From contig NZ_AP014809.1 in NCBI RefSeq assembly GCF_002355515.1, forward strand, positions 1,884,501 through 1,948,500: 64,000 bases of DNA, given 5' to 3'. Made by a program: the position numbers and the translations under genes. This DNA is from Methylorubrum populi (GTDB lineage Bacteria > Pseudomonadota > Alphaproteobacteria > Rhizobiales > Beijerinckiaceae). Of this stretch, positions 47,508-56,275 are shown in pieces (position 1 is the first letter of the stretch; every line of letters begins with the position of its first letter). The notes under the pieces were generated by a model. The model had not been told where the DNA came from. It saw only the letters and a list, made by a program, of their open reading frames with translations, and searched no databases.

Positions 47508-48293
47508 CTATCGGCGCCGCAGCCGCACGTAGAGGGCGCCGGCCCCGCCGTGCTGGCGGCCCGCCTCCTCGAAGCCGAGCACGAGGCCGCGCAGCTCCGG
47601 GCCCCTCAGCCAGTGGGGCACGCTGCGCCGAAGCACGCCGCGCTCGGAGAAGCCGCCGCGGTCGTGGCCACCGAAGCCCTCGCCGCCCTTGCCGGTCACC
47701 ACGAGCACCCTGGCATGCCCGGCCGCGCGGGCGCGCAGCAGGAAGCCGACCAGAGCCGCGTGCGCCTCCGCCTGATAGAGGCCGTGAAGGTCGATGCGGG
47801 CCTCGATCGCCAGCGTGCCGCGCTCCAGGCCGCGCCGCTCGCGCCGTTCCAGCCCCGGCGCGCCCGGCGGAGGCGGCGGAGGCGGCGGAGCGGCCTGCAC
47901 CGGCGCGGTGGAGACGCGGGCGATTTCGGGGGCGAGGTCGCCGAGCTTGAGCGGCTTCGAAGACGAGCGCGGCATCGAGGCGGCCGGCGCGGACCGGTGC
48001 GGGGGAGGGGAGGCGAGCTTCGGCGCGGATTTCAGGACGGCCTTGGCCGCCGGCTTTGCCACCGTCCTCAGGGCAGGTCGCGCGACCGATGGCGGCGCGG
48101 CCGATGACGACGCGACCCCGCTCGGCCGGTCCGGTGCGGCGGATCGCTCCACCTCGGCTGGGGGCGCCTCTGCCGGTGCCTTCCTCGGCCGCGTCCGGCC
48201 CCGCAGCGGCGTGATCAGCTTGGCGATCTCGCCCCAGAGATGAGCCTCCTCGCGCGAGAGCAGGCGGGGCCGCCGCGGCGGTCGCTCCCTCAC
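47508..48293 (-). CDS. Smr (MutS2-like small domain) protein
   Basis: The 261-aa protein ends in an Smr domain with EARIDLHGLYQAEAHAALVG and VLVVTGKGGEGFGG, motifs DLHG and (V)TGKG, which in other Smr proteins give DNA or RNA nicking. The N-terminal two-thirds is a Pro/Ala/Arg-rich disordered tail with a short LWGEIAKLITPLRG helix. It overlaps the mltA stop by four bases (ATGA), reading mltA-smr after the Tim44-like gene. Substrate is not known. A weak hairpin (CCTTCG/CGAAGG) lies just beyond it. Confidence 0.85.
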   Translation of the reverse strand: MRERPPRRPRLLSREEAHLWGEIAKLITPLRGRTRPRKAPAEAPPAEVERSAAPDRPSGVASSSAAPPSVARPALRTVAKPAAKAVLKSAPKLASPPPHRSAPAASMPRSSSKPLKLGDLAPEIARVSTAPVQAAPPPPPPPPGAPGLERRERRGLERGTLAIEARIDLHGLYQAEAHAALVGFLLRARAAGHARVLVVTGKGGEGFGGHDRGGFSERGVLRRSVPHWLRGPELRGLVLGFEEAGRQHGGAGALYVRLRRR

Positions 48294-49582
48294 GGCCGGG
48301 GCTCCCCGGCGCCGGCCTCCGGCACGGCCGAGTCACGGGCGGAGGCCGGGGCCTTCGCCGGGCCCTGTACGGCCTCCGTCTGGTCCGACGCCGGCTTGGG
48401 GATCAGCACGACGAAGCCCATGCGGTCGTGCAGGTCGCCCGCCGCCCGGCCGGCGGCGGCGCCGGTGCCGACATAGAGATCGCCCCGCGCCGGGCCGACG
48501 ATCGCCGAGCCGGTATCGGCCGCGACGACGAGGTGGCCGCGTCCGGGCTGGCCCGGAAGCTTGCCCTCCAGCCAGAACGGCAGGCCGTACCGCCACAGAT
48601 TGCCGTCGACCGCCATGCTGCGCCCCGGGCTGAGGGGCACGCCGGCGGCGCCGGGCGGGCCGAGCGCCGGGTCCGTCACCGGCTCGGTCCGGAAGAAGAT
48701 GTAGGATGCGTTCATCCGCATCAGCCGGCGGGCATGGTCCGGGTTCGCCCGCAGCCACGAGGTCCAGCGCTCCAGGCTCAGGCCGTTGATCGGCAGGTGG
48801 CCCTCGTTGACGAGCAGCTTGCCGATCGAGGTGTAGGGCTGGCCGTTCTTGCCGTCGTAGAGCACCCGCATCCCGCGCCCGTCCGGCAGGCGCACGCGCC
48901 CGGAGCCCTGCACCTGCAGCACGAAGAGATCGACGGCATCGCGCAGCCACAGCAGCGGCCGGGTGCGCTCGCCGAGCGCCCCGTCCTCGATCGCCGCCCG
49001 GTCGGGATAGGGCACGAGCCCGGCCTCGGTGTGCCGGCCCGCCCGGTAGATCGGATCGAGCCCCGGCGCGGTCTCACCTGGGGCGAGGCTGACAAGGTCG
49101 TCGGGCCGGGCGAGCACCGGGGCGGTGTAGCCGGGGCCGGGCTCCAGGGATCCCGTCAGTTCCGGCTCGAAATAGCCGGTGAGGAAGCCGACCCGGCGCT
49201 CCGGCTCCTTTTCGGAGGCCGGGCGCACGATGCGGTAGGCGGAGAACCGCGCCTCGAAGAATGTCTTGGCTCCCTCCGGCGTGACCTCGGCGGCCGCGGC
49301 GCAGGCCGCCGCGAGGTCGGCCGGCGAGCCCGTGACAGCCTCGGCCTGGGGCGGGTTGGGACCGGGCCCGGCGCAGGTGCGGCGGAAGGCATCGAGGGCC
49401 GCTGCGCCGTCGTCCTCGCGCCAGCCGGGTAGCGTCTTGAGCGCGACCGGCTCCAGCACCGCGCCCGGCACCTGCGGAGGTACGCGCGCAGGCCCGGCCG
49501 CGCCGGCCCGCACCGCGGGAACGGAAACGGCCGCAGCGGCGAGGACCGCTGCGGCCGGAAGGGAAACACGCGAACGCGGCAT
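48290..49582 (-). CDS. mltA: Membrane-bound lytic murein transglycosylase A
   Basis: MltA cleaves peptidoglycan glycan chains to give 1,6-anhydro-muramyl ends. From ATG 49582 the product is 430 aa with a signal peptide (LPAAAVLAAAAVSVPAVRAG); I see no lipobox, so it is probably a soluble or loosely held periplasmic form. It includes GFLTGYFEPELTGSLEPGPG, LFVLQVQGSGRVRLPDGRGM and HLVVAADTGSAIVGPARGDLYVG, with the catalytic Asp region in the DTGSAI part. The C-terminal 35 residues are Pro/Ala-rich. It lies between the Tim44-like gene (11 nt upstream) and smr (4-base overlap); this order is frequent in alphaproteobacteria. Confidence 0.92.
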   Translation of the reverse strand: MPRSRVSLPAAAVLAAAAVSVPAVRAGAAGPARVPPQVPGAVLEPVALKTLPGWREDDGAAALDAFRRTCAGPGPNPPQAEAVTGSPADLAAACAAAAEVTPEGAKTFFEARFSAYRIVRPASEKEPERRVGFLTGYFEPELTGSLEPGPGYTAPVLARPDDLVSLAPGETAPGLDPIYRAGRHTEAGLVPYPDRAAIEDGALGERTRPLLWLRDAVDLFVLQVQGSGRVRLPDGRGMRVLYDGKNGQPYTSIGKLLVNEGHLPINGLSLERWTSWLRANPDHARRLMRMNASYIFFRTEPVTDPALGPPGAAGVPLSPGRSMAVDGNLWRYGLPFWLEGKLPGQPGRGHLVVAADTGSAIVGPARGDLYVGTGAAAGRAAGDLHDRMGFVVLIPKPASDQTEAVQGPAKAPASARDSAVPEAGAGEPRP

Positions 49583-49593
49583 GGTGCGCTCGA

Positions 49594-50313
49594 TCAGCCG
49601 CCCGCGTCGGTGGCGACGAGCTGCCAGTTCGGATCGCGCGAGCCGAGCGTGCGGGCGAAGGTCCACACGTCGGGCACCTCGACGCCGGTCTCGGCATTGC
49701 CGTCGATCACCTTGCCGTCCGCGTCGCGGGTGGCGGTGATGAGGTTCGAGAGGAAGCGCACGGTGATCTGCGCGACGCGGTTCTTCACCTCGACGGCGAC
49801 CATCTCCGCCTTGTCGATGGAGATGAAGGTGGTCTCGACGGTCTCACGGCGCTTCTCGCGCTCCGAGATCGCCCGCTCGAAACCCTCGCAGACCTCCCGC
49901 GAGAGGAGCGCGCGCAGGGTCTTGCGGTCTCCCTTGGCGAAGGCGATGACGATGGCCTCGTAGGCCCCCTTGGCGCCCTCCAGGAAGGCGCGCGGCTCGA
50001 AGGCCGGCTCGGCCTGAACCACCTGCTCCAGGCCGCGGGCGACCGCCGAGCCCGGCTCTGCGATGCCGCGCCAGTCGCGGGTCGCGGTCTGGACGGCGGC
50101 TCCCGCCTGTCCCCGGTCGGCGCCGGGCAGGCGCACCACGTTGTCGCCCTCGCCGCGGCCGGCGGCCGGCGGCTCGGTGCGGTTGCGCTCGACCGGCCGG
50201 AAGGGCGAGCGCTCGGTGCCGGTCTTCTGGCCGAGGACCGAGCGCAGCCGCCAGATCACGAAGACGGCCAGCGCCAGGAAAATCAGAGTGGTTGCGTCGA
50301 AGGAATCCTGCAT
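49594..50313 (-). CDS. Tim44-like domain protein (TimA type)
   Basis: The 239-aa product from ATG 50313 starts with a membrane segment (TTLIFLALAVFVIWRLRSVL), then a Pro/Arg-rich linker. A Tim44-like domain follows: FLEGAKGAYEAIVIAFAKGD, EREKRRETVETTFISIDKAE and ITVRFLSNLITATRDADGKV. It is anchored in the inner membrane; related proteins are candidates for protein translocation or envelope assembly. The gene is divergent from secB with 507 nt between them, the usual arrangement in this group. Earlier in-frame starts (to 50793) would place odd basic residues before the membrane segment. Confidence 0.85.
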   Translation of the reverse strand: MQDSFDATTLIFLALAVFVIWRLRSVLGQKTGTERSPFRPVERNRTEPPAAGRGEGDNVVRLPGADRGQAGAAVQTATRDWRGIAEPGSAVARGLEQVVQAEPAFEPRAFLEGAKGAYEAIVIAFAKGDRKTLRALLSREVCEGFERAISEREKRRETVETTFISIDKAEMVAVEVKNRVAQITVRFLSNLITATRDADGKVIDGNAETGVEVPDVWTFARTLGSRDPNWQLVATDAGG

Positions 50314-50820
50314 CACCGATCCGAATCGTGACCGTCGCACACGTGAGTCCGGCGCCCGCAAGGCCGCCCGGACGGGAAGGGCCGTTCCGTGAACCCCCTC
50401 CGCCACACCCGGGCGGATGACTTCGCGAGGCCCTCCCGTTGCCGGAGAAGGGTTCGTGAAACCGGCTCTTAGCCGAGGGCGGCGCGGGGATCGAGCCGGA
50501 AACGGTTGCCTCGAAAGGCGCTTGGGTCTGAGTGTCTCCGACTGTTCGAAGTCCGTGACCTTACCGTGATATGGGCGCACCTGCGAGGTATTCCAGGCAA
50601 ACGGTTGAGACGAGCGTCCGCGTCCCTTTCGCGCGCGTCTCCGCGGCACCGGTGAACCGGCCGCGACGTCGTTGTTCGGAGCCGTGAGCCGGGGGCGGCC
50701 GATTGGTTCGGTTCCGCTTGTTCGCCGGAAACGGGCATGGTAGCCGCAGCCCGCGCCGGAGGGGCGCTCTTGCGCGCAACCTCGAGCGCGCAAAGACGAC
50801 GCTAGTCAAGGAGAGACGCC
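50314..50820. other. 507-nt divergent region between the Tim44-like gene and secB
   Basis: No protein gene is supported here. It should hold promoters for the Tim44-mltA-smr operon and for secB. A short AT-richer piece is visible near 50560-50575 (ACCTTACCGTGATATGG), which could include a -10 for the plus strand. AAGGAGAG lies 6 nt before the secB start. Confidence 0.35.
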
Positions 50821-51327
50821 ATGGCCGACACCGCGGCACCGAACGGCAACGGCGCACAGGGCCAGGATCTCGCGCCCGCGATCAACGCGCTGGCGCAGTA
50901 CGCCAAGGATCTCTCCTTCGAGAACCCGAACGCGCCTCGCTCCCTGCAGCCGCAGGAGGGCGGGCCCCAGATCAACATTCAGGTCAACGTCAACGCCCAG
51001 CAGATCGCCGAGGCCGATTTCGAAGTCGAGCTGACGCTCGAGGGCGATGCCAAGATCCAGAACGAAGTGCTGTTCGCCTTCGAGCTGAAGTACGCCGGCA
51101 TCTTCCGCATGCGCAACATCCCGCAGGAACAGATCCACCCGGCGGTGATGATCGAGTGCCCGCGCCTGCTCTTCCCGTTCGCGCGCCAGATCGTGGCCGA
51201 GGCCGTGCGCAACGGCGGCTTCCCCCCGCTCTACATCGACCCGATCGATTTCGTCGGCCTCTATCAGCAGAAGATGATGGAAGCGCAGGCCGCCGGCCAG
51301 GGCGCGGGTGCGCCGCTCGCCTCCTGA
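50821..51327 (+). CDS. secB: Protein-export chaperone SecB
   Basis: SecB is a tetrameric cytosolic chaperone delivering unfolded secretory proteins to SecA. The 168-aa product shows [40 protein letters not shown], and [20 protein letters not shown] with [28 protein letters not shown] lies 6 nt before the start. Two tandem terminator hairpins follow the gene. The Ala/Gly-rich C-terminus is short. Confidence 0.96.
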   Translation: MADTAAPNGNGAQGQDLAPAINALAQYAKDLSFENPNAPRSLQPQEGGPQINIQVNVNAQQIAEADFEVELTLEGDAKIQNEVLFAFELKYAGIFRMRNIPQEQIHPAVMIECPRLLFPFARQIVAEAVRNGGFPPLYIDPIDFVGLYQQKMMEAQAAGQGAGAPLAS

Positions 51328-51350
51328 GGCGAGGTTCTGGCACGCCCTGA

Positions 51351-51385
51351 GCCGCGGGACCCTTCGGGGTCCCCGAGGCTTTTTT
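51351..51385 (+). terminator. First terminator after secB
   Basis: GGGACCC (51356-51362) pairs with GGGTCCC (51367-51373) around a TTCG loop. Outer GCC/GGC pairs extend the stem, and T6 follows (51380-51385). This is a canonical Rho-independent terminator, 23 nt after the stop. Confidence 0.85.
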
Positions 51386-51392
51386 CAGCAGG

Positions 51393-51422
51393 ATCCCGGT
51401 GCCGCCGGCGCCGGGATTTTTT
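51393..51422 (+). terminator. Second terminator after secB
   Basis: ATCCCGG (51393-51399) pairs with CCGGGAT (51411-51417) and T6 follows directly. This is a second canonical intrinsic terminator right after the first, giving a tight block between secB and the next gene. Confidence 0.85.
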
Positions 51423-51533
51423 ATGTCATTTGTTTGATTTAGCGGGTGCTGTGACCTTCCGGTTGCAGGGCTCGCGCAACGGCTGTGTTGCCGCCGGGGG
51501 TGCCGATTCCGGCCGTCGACCAGAGCCGTCCCG

Positions 51534-52172
51534 ATGTTCCGCCGCTCGATCCCCGCCGCGCTTCTCCTGGCGCTCGGCCTCTCCGCCTGTGTCACCGTTG
51601 CGCCCAACACGCTCTCCCCGCAGGAAACGGCGAACCTGAATTTCAGCAGCCTGGAGGTTCGTGTCCCGCCGCAGACGCCGATCGCCTGGAGCGCGGCCGA
51701 GGACGATTACCTGCGCGCGCGCGGCCTCTCGCAGACCGATCCGGCGCTGACCGCCACGCCGGAGGCCCGCGCCCACCTGCGCGATCTGGCCGCGAGCCGC
51801 CTCAAGCGGGCCCTGGAGCGGGTGATGGCCCGTCGGACGCAGGGCGCGCGCCCGGTCCGGCTCGTCGCAACCGTGACGCGGGTCGACATCCCCTCAGTGG
51901 CGCAGCGGGTCATCGTCGGCGGCCATCCCGCGGTCCAGGCCGATATCGAGGTGATCGATGCGCGCTCGGGCGCGGTGCTCACCACTTATCGCGGCGCGGT
52001 TGGGCGCCGGCCCGCCGGGCAGGGGATCATGGCGCTGGCGGATTCGGTCGCCGTCTCCGGGGCGCCGACGACCTGTTCGACCGGGCAGCCAACGATTACG
52101 CCAAGGGCTTCGACGGCTGGCTCGCCCCGCGCTGAGCGGTCGCGGCGACGCGAGGGCGGCCTTGCGGGTTGA
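51534..52172 (+). CDS. Putative outer-membrane lipoprotein with a probable frameshift near its end
   Basis: The product starts with a signal peptide and lipobox (ALLLALGLSACVTVAPNT), so Cys19 should be lipidated. The frame continues 212 aa, but after GQGIMALADSVAVSG the residues become Thr/Arg/Ser-rich noise. In another frame the natural ending ADDLFDRAANDYAKGFDGWL appears and stops at 52135. One extra G in GGGG (52059-52062) restores a continuous protein of about 200 aa. So there is either a real one-base loss or a sequence error. Family: small envelope lipoprotein of unknown function (middle part RLVATVTRVDIPSVAQRVIV). Confidence 0.7.
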   Translation: MFRRSIPAALLLALGLSACVTVAPNTLSPQETANLNFSSLEVRVPPQTPIAWSAAEDDYLRARGLSQTDPALTATPEARAHLRDLAASRLKRALERVMARRTQGARPVRLVATVTRVDIPSVAQRVIVGGHPAVQADIEVIDARSGAVLTTYRGAVGRRPAGQGIMALADSVAVSGAPTTCSTGQPTITPRASTAGSPRAERSRRREGGLAG

Positions 52173-52284
52173 AGCGGGGCGGGGCGTCTCAGCCCCGCGC
52201 TTCGCCTCCCGCATTGCCCGTGCCCCGGCGCTGCGTTAGGGGGCCCGCCCCCGGTCCTGCGGCCGGCCCAGCCCCAAGGACAAC

Positions 52285-53538
52285 ATGGCGCCCACCACCC
52301 ACCTCGCCCTGATCAACGTCTTCATCGGCGACATCCAGGGCGGGCTCGGGCCTTTCCTCGGCACGTGGCTCGCGCAGATGCGGCAGTGGAGCCCGTCGCA
52401 GATCGGGCTCGTCACCACGCTGGTGGGCGCAGGCACGTTGCTGCTCAGCGGTCCCTTCGGCGCCCTGGTCGATCGCCTCGGACGGCCGCGCCTGCTCATC
52501 GTGATCTCCTGCGCCGCCATCCTCGCCGGCACGCTGCTCCTGATGCCGGCCCACGCCTTCGTGCCGGTGCTGGCGGCGCAGTTCCTGGCCGCCGCAGGTG
52601 GCACGCTGCTGCTGCTCGCCGTCACCGCGCTGACGCTGGGCGTCGTCGGCAAGGAGGCGTTCCCGCGCCAGCAGGGGCGCAACCAGGCCTTCAACCATGT
52701 CGGCATCCTGATCGCCGCCGGGCTCATCACCTTCGGCACGTCCCATTTCGGGCCCGAGATCGCCTTCTGGGTGCTGGGCGGCATGGCGGCGGCGGCCATC
52801 GCCGCCGCGCTGGCGATGCCGGGCCGCGCCTTCAACCGGCGCCGGGCGGCCGGCTGGAAGGAGGAGGACGAGTCGGAGCCGGCCCGCTCCACCTACGCAC
52901 AGGTCTTCACCAACAAGCGTCTGCTGGTGCTCGCGGTGGCGCTCGCCCTGTTCCAGCTCGGCAACGGCGGCATGCTGACCCTGCTCGGGCAGAAGCTGGT
53001 GCACACGGCGGACAACCCCACCGCCTGGACCGCCCGCTACGTCATGGTGGCCCAGCTCGTGATGGTGCCGGTGGCGCTCGCCGCCGGAACGCTGGCCGAC
53101 CGGCGCGGCCGGCGTCAGCTCCTCATCGCCGCCTGCCTCGCCCTGCCCGTCCGGGCGGCGCTCTCGGCCTTCATCGACGACCCCGTCTGGCTCATCTCGG
53201 CCGAGATCCTCGACGGCGTGGCCTCAGGCATCATCGGCGTGGCGGTGCCGGTGGTGGTGGCCGACCTCACCTGGGGCTCCGGCCGCACCCAGACGGCGCT
53301 CGGCACCGTCAACGCGGTGCAGGGCGCGGGCGGCGCGCTCTCGGCATGGTACGGCGGCCTCGCCCAGGAATGGTTCGGCTGGAGCGGATCCTTCCTCGCG
53401 CTCGGGGCGGCCGGTGTCCTGGCGCTCGCCCTGGTCTGGTGGCTCGCCGCCACCACCGAGAACAGCCGCTCCCAGCGCCGCCGCACCCGCCGCGAGGAGC
53501 GCCGCCGCGCCGTCCGTTCCGCCGAGAAGCCGGCCTGA
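52285..53538 (+). CDS. MFS transporter
   Basis: The 417-aa inner-membrane protein has about twelve hydrophobic segments in two halves, with a hydrophilic central loop (RRAAGWKEEDESEPARSTYA) near residue 195. The first loop motif DRLGRPRLLIVISC and the equivalent ADRRGRRQLLIAACLAL in the second half are the Major Facilitator signatures (DRxGRR). The C-terminal tail is Arg-rich. AAGGAC lies about 5 nt before ATG 52285. Substrate cannot be told from sequence; a drug or metabolite efflux role is common for this branch. Confidence 0.88.
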   Translation: MAPTTHLALINVFIGDIQGGLGPFLGTWLAQMRQWSPSQIGLVTTLVGAGTLLLSGPFGALVDRLGRPRLLIVISCAAILAGTLLLMPAHAFVPVLAAQFLAAAGGTLLLLAVTALTLGVVGKEAFPRQQGRNQAFNHVGILIAAGLITFGTSHFGPEIAFWVLGGMAAAAIAAALAMPGRAFNRRRAAGWKEEDESEPARSTYAQVFTNKRLLVLAVALALFQLGNGGMLTLLGQKLVHTADNPTAWTARYVMVAQLVMVPVALAAGTLADRRGRRQLLIAACLALPVRAALSAFIDDPVWLISAEILDGVASGIIGVAVPVVVADLTWGSGRTQTALGTVNAVQGAGGALSAWYGGLAQEWFGWSGSFLALGAAGVLALALVWWLAATTENSRSQRRRTRREERRRAVRSAEKPA

Positions 53539-53625
53539 TCCGCGGCTGCTGCGCACCTGTCCGGCACGGAACAGGTCGGCGCGCCGGCCGTTCACCGGGC
53601 GCTTCCCACCGGTCACGAGGCGCGC

Positions 53626-54129
53626 ATGGCCCGAACCCTGGACGACGAGAAGGGCCGCACGATCCGCGCCTACGAGCCGCGCGCCGTGCCCTGGCTCAGC
53701 GTCGTGTTCGGCTACGGGCCGATGCTGCCCTTCGTCGCCGGGGCGGTGCTGGTGTGGCTGCTGCGCGGCGCGCTGGCCGAGGCGGTCTTCAACCTGACGC
53801 TGCTCTGGGCCTGCGCGATCCTGCTGTTCCTCTCCGGCGTGCGCCGCGGCGTCAGCTTCCGCACCGAGGGCGGGGCGACCGGGGCGCAGATCGCCACGAT
53901 GCTGAGCCTGTTCCTGCTGGGCTTCGGCGCCCTCGTCGCCTTCGCCCTGGGCAAGCCCGCCATCGCGCTGGGCCTGCTGATCGTCGGCTTCACCGCGATC
54001 ACGATCCTCGATCCGGTCGCCGCGCGGCGGGGCGAGGCACCCCTGTTCTTCGAGCGCCTGCGGCCGGCGCAGATCCCGCTCGCGGTCCTCAGCCTCGCCG
54101 CGCTGCTGGCCTATCGCCTCACGCTCTGA
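53626..54129 (+). CDS. DUF3429 family membrane protein
   Basis: The 167-aa protein has about five hydrophobic segments: LSVVFGYGPMLPFVAGAVLV, NLTLLWACAILLFLSGVRRG, IATMLSLFLLGFGALVAFAL, IALGLLIVGFTAITILDPVA and IPLAVLSLAALLAYRLTL. This matches the DUF3429 pattern, an inner-membrane family of unknown function. The N-terminal 25 residues are polar. It lies 87 nt after the MFS gene on the same strand. Confidence 0.85.
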   Translation: MARTLDDEKGRTIRAYEPRAVPWLSVVFGYGPMLPFVAGAVLVWLLRGALAEAVFNLTLLWACAILLFLSGVRRGVSFRTEGGATGAQIATMLSLFLLGFGALVAFALGKPAIALGLLIVGFTAITILDPVAARRGEAPLFFERLRPAQIPLAVLSLAALLAYRLTL

Positions 54130-54238
54130 GACGCCGTTCGGCGGAAACATCCCCCTTGCTCGACCATGTGGTCCGGCTTGGAGACCGCCCTCGGCTTTCG
54201 TAGAAGGCCGCACCGCCTCCAAGCGCTCAGACCGGCCC

Positions 54239-54610
54239 ATGCATGTCAGCCACGATCCCGCCGCTCCGGAATCGAAGAAAATCGGGTTCGACACCTTCCT
54301 CGCCGTCGATATCCGCGTCGGGACCGTCGTCGCGGCCGAGCCCTTCCCCGAGGCGCGCAAGCCCGCGATCAAGCTCGTCATCGATTTCGGGCCGGTGATC
54401 GGCCTCAAGCGCTCCAGCGCGCAGATCACCGAGCACTACACCCCCGAGACCCTGGTCGGCCGGCAGGTCGCGGCGGTGGTGAACTTCCCGCCGCGCCAGA
54501 TCGGCAAGTTCCTGTCGGAGGTGCTGACGCTCGGCTTCGCCGACGCGGCCGGCGCCGTCGTGCTGTTCGCCCCCGACCGACCGGTGCCGGACGGCAGCCG
54601 TCTGTTCTGA
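54239..54610 (+). CDS. csaA: tRNA-binding protein CsaA
   Basis: The 123-aa protein is a single EMAPII-type tRNA-binding OB fold: [60 protein letters not shown] and [20 protein letters not shown]. CsaA binds tRNA and has been proposed to have chaperone-like or export-related activity. It is preceded by DUF3429 and followed 80 nt later by hisS; both relate to tRNA, which fits. Confidence 0.9.
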   Translation: MHVSHDPAAPESKKIGFDTFLAVDIRVGTVVAAEPFPEARKPAIKLVIDFGPVIGLKRSSAQITEHYTPETLVGRQVAAVVNFPPRQIGKFLSEVLTLGFADAAGAVVLFAPDRPVPDGSRLF

Positions 54611-54690
54611 GGCACCCTCGGGTTGCCGCCTCACGGCCGCCTGCGATAGAGCCGGGCTTCCCTTCCAGAACCGCTCCGATCGGCGACGAC

Positions 54691-56202
54691 ATGGCCAAGG
54701 CCGACACCCTGAAACCCCGCCTGCCGCGCGGCTTCCCCGACCGCACCGAGGCCGACCTCCTGGCCCAGGGGCGCATGCTGGACACGATCCGGCAGACCTT
54801 CGAGCTCTACGGCTTCGAGGCGCTGGAGACGCCCTTCGTCGAGTATACCGAGGCGCTCGGCAAGTTCCTGCCCGATCTCGACCGGCCGAACGAGGGCGTG
54901 TTCTCGTTCCAGGACGACGACGAGCAATGGCTCTCGCTGCGCTACGACCTGACGGCGCCGCTGGCCCGGCACGTGGCCGAGAACTTCGACGCGATCCCCA
55001 AACCCTATCGCAGCTACCGGGCGGGCTACGTCTTCCGCAACGAGAAGCCGGGGCCGGGCCGCTTCCGCCAGTTCATGCAGTTCGATGCCGACATCGTCGG
55101 CGCGGGCTCCGTCGCGGCCGATGCCGAGACCTGCATGCTGATGGCCGACACGCTGGAGCGGCTCGGCCTCGCCGGCCAGTACGTGGTGAAGGTCAACAAC
55201 CGCAAGGTGCTCGACGGCGTGATGGAGGCGATCGGCCTCGCCGGTCCCGACAAGGCCGGCCAGCGCCTCACCGTGCTGCGCGCCATCGACAAGCTCGACC
55301 GTCTCGGCGCCGACGGCGTGCGCCTGCTGCTCGGCCCCGGCCGCAAGGACGAGAGCGGCGACTTCACCAAGGGCGCCGGGCTCGGCGACGACGCCATCGA
55401 GCGCATCCTGGCCTATGTCGGTTTCGAGGCCAGCCCGCACGAGGGCGCCGACCGGATGGCATTCTGGGAGAAGTTCTTCGGATCCTGGCACGCGGTGGTC
55501 GGCGATTCGGAGACCGGCCGCGAGGGCATCGCCGAACTCCACGCGATCATGCGGCTGTGTGAGGCGGCCGGCTACGGTCACGACCGGGTGCGGGCCGATC
55601 CGAGCGTGGTGCGCGGGCTCGAATACTATACCGGCCCCGTCTACGAGGCGGAGCTGACCTTCCCCGTCACCAACGAGGACGGCCAGACCGTGCGCTTCGG
55701 TTCGGTGGCGGGCGGCGGGCGCTACGACGGCCTTGTCGGGCGCTTCCGCAGCGAGCCGGTGCCGGCGACCGGATTCTCCATCGGCGTTTCGCGGCTGTTC
55801 TCGGCCCTGCGGCTGACCAAGAGCCCGCTGGTGGAGGGCGCGGCCAAGCCCGGCCCTGTCGTGGTGCTGGTCTTGGATCGCGAAAACATCGCCGAGTATC
55901 AGGCGCTGGTCGCCCGGCTGCGTGCGGAAAACATCCGGGCCGAACTCTACCTGGGTGCTGCCGGGATGAAGGCGCAGATGAAATATGCCGACCGCCGCCG
56001 CGCGCCCGCGGTGGTGATCCAGGGCTCGAACGAGCGCGAGGCCGGCGAGGTCCAGATCAAGGATCTGATCGAGGGGGCCCGCGCGGCCGAGGCGATCGCC
56101 AGCAACGCCGAGTGGAAGGCGGCGCGCCCCGCTCAGGTCTCGGTGCCGTTGGAGCGGTTGGTCGAGGCCGTCCGCGAGACGCTGGCCCGGCATTTCGGGT
56201 GA
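54691..56202 (+). CDS. hisS: Histidyl-tRNA synthetase
   Basis: HisRS charges tRNA-His. From ATG 54691 the product is 503 aa, a class II synthetase. Motif 2 is in [20 protein letters not shown] followed by [12 protein letters not shown], the histidine-specific part is [19 protein letters not shown], and motif 3 is [20 protein letters not shown]. The C-terminal anticodon-binding domain contains [20 protein letters not shown] and ends [14 protein letters not shown]. The open frame further upstream is shadow in csaA. Its transcript meets the minus-strand ElaB-like gene across a strong palindrome. Confidence 0.95.
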   Translation: MAKADTLKPRLPRGFPDRTEADLLAQGRMLDTIRQTFELYGFEALETPFVEYTEALGKFLPDLDRPNEGVFSFQDDDEQWLSLRYDLTAPLARHVAENFDAIPKPYRSYRAGYVFRNEKPGPGRFRQFMQFDADIVGAGSVAADAETCMLMADTLERLGLAGQYVVKVNNRKVLDGVMEAIGLAGPDKAGQRLTVLRAIDKLDRLGADGVRLLLGPGRKDESGDFTKGAGLGDDAIERILAYVGFEASPHEGADRMAFWEKFFGSWHAVVGDSETGREGIAELHAIMRLCEAAGYGHDRVRADPSVVRGLEYYTGPVYEAELTFPVTNEDGQTVRFGSVAGGGRYDGLVGRFRSEPVPATGFSIGVSRLFSALRLTKSPLVEGAAKPGPVVVLVLDRENIAEYQALVARLRAENIRAELYLGAAGMKAQMKYADRRRAPAVVIQGSNEREAGEVQIKDLIEGARAAEAIASNAEWKAARPAQVSVPLERLVEAVRETLARHFG

Positions 56203-56235
56203 GGCGTATCAGGGAGTTTGCCCTCTTACGCGCAT

Positions 56236-56263
56236 CCCCTCTCCCCACAGGCGGGGAGAGGGG
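56236..56263. terminator. Bidirectional palindromic terminator between hisS and the stress operon
   Basis: CCCCTCTCCCC (56236-56246) pairs perfectly with GGGGAGAGGGG (56253-56263) around an ACAGGC loop. On the plus strand CGTGTCTTTTCC follows. The motif is like short dispersed palindromes often seen at gene ends in alphaproteobacterial genomes. Confidence 0.7.
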
Positions 56264-56275
56264 CGTGTCTTTTCC

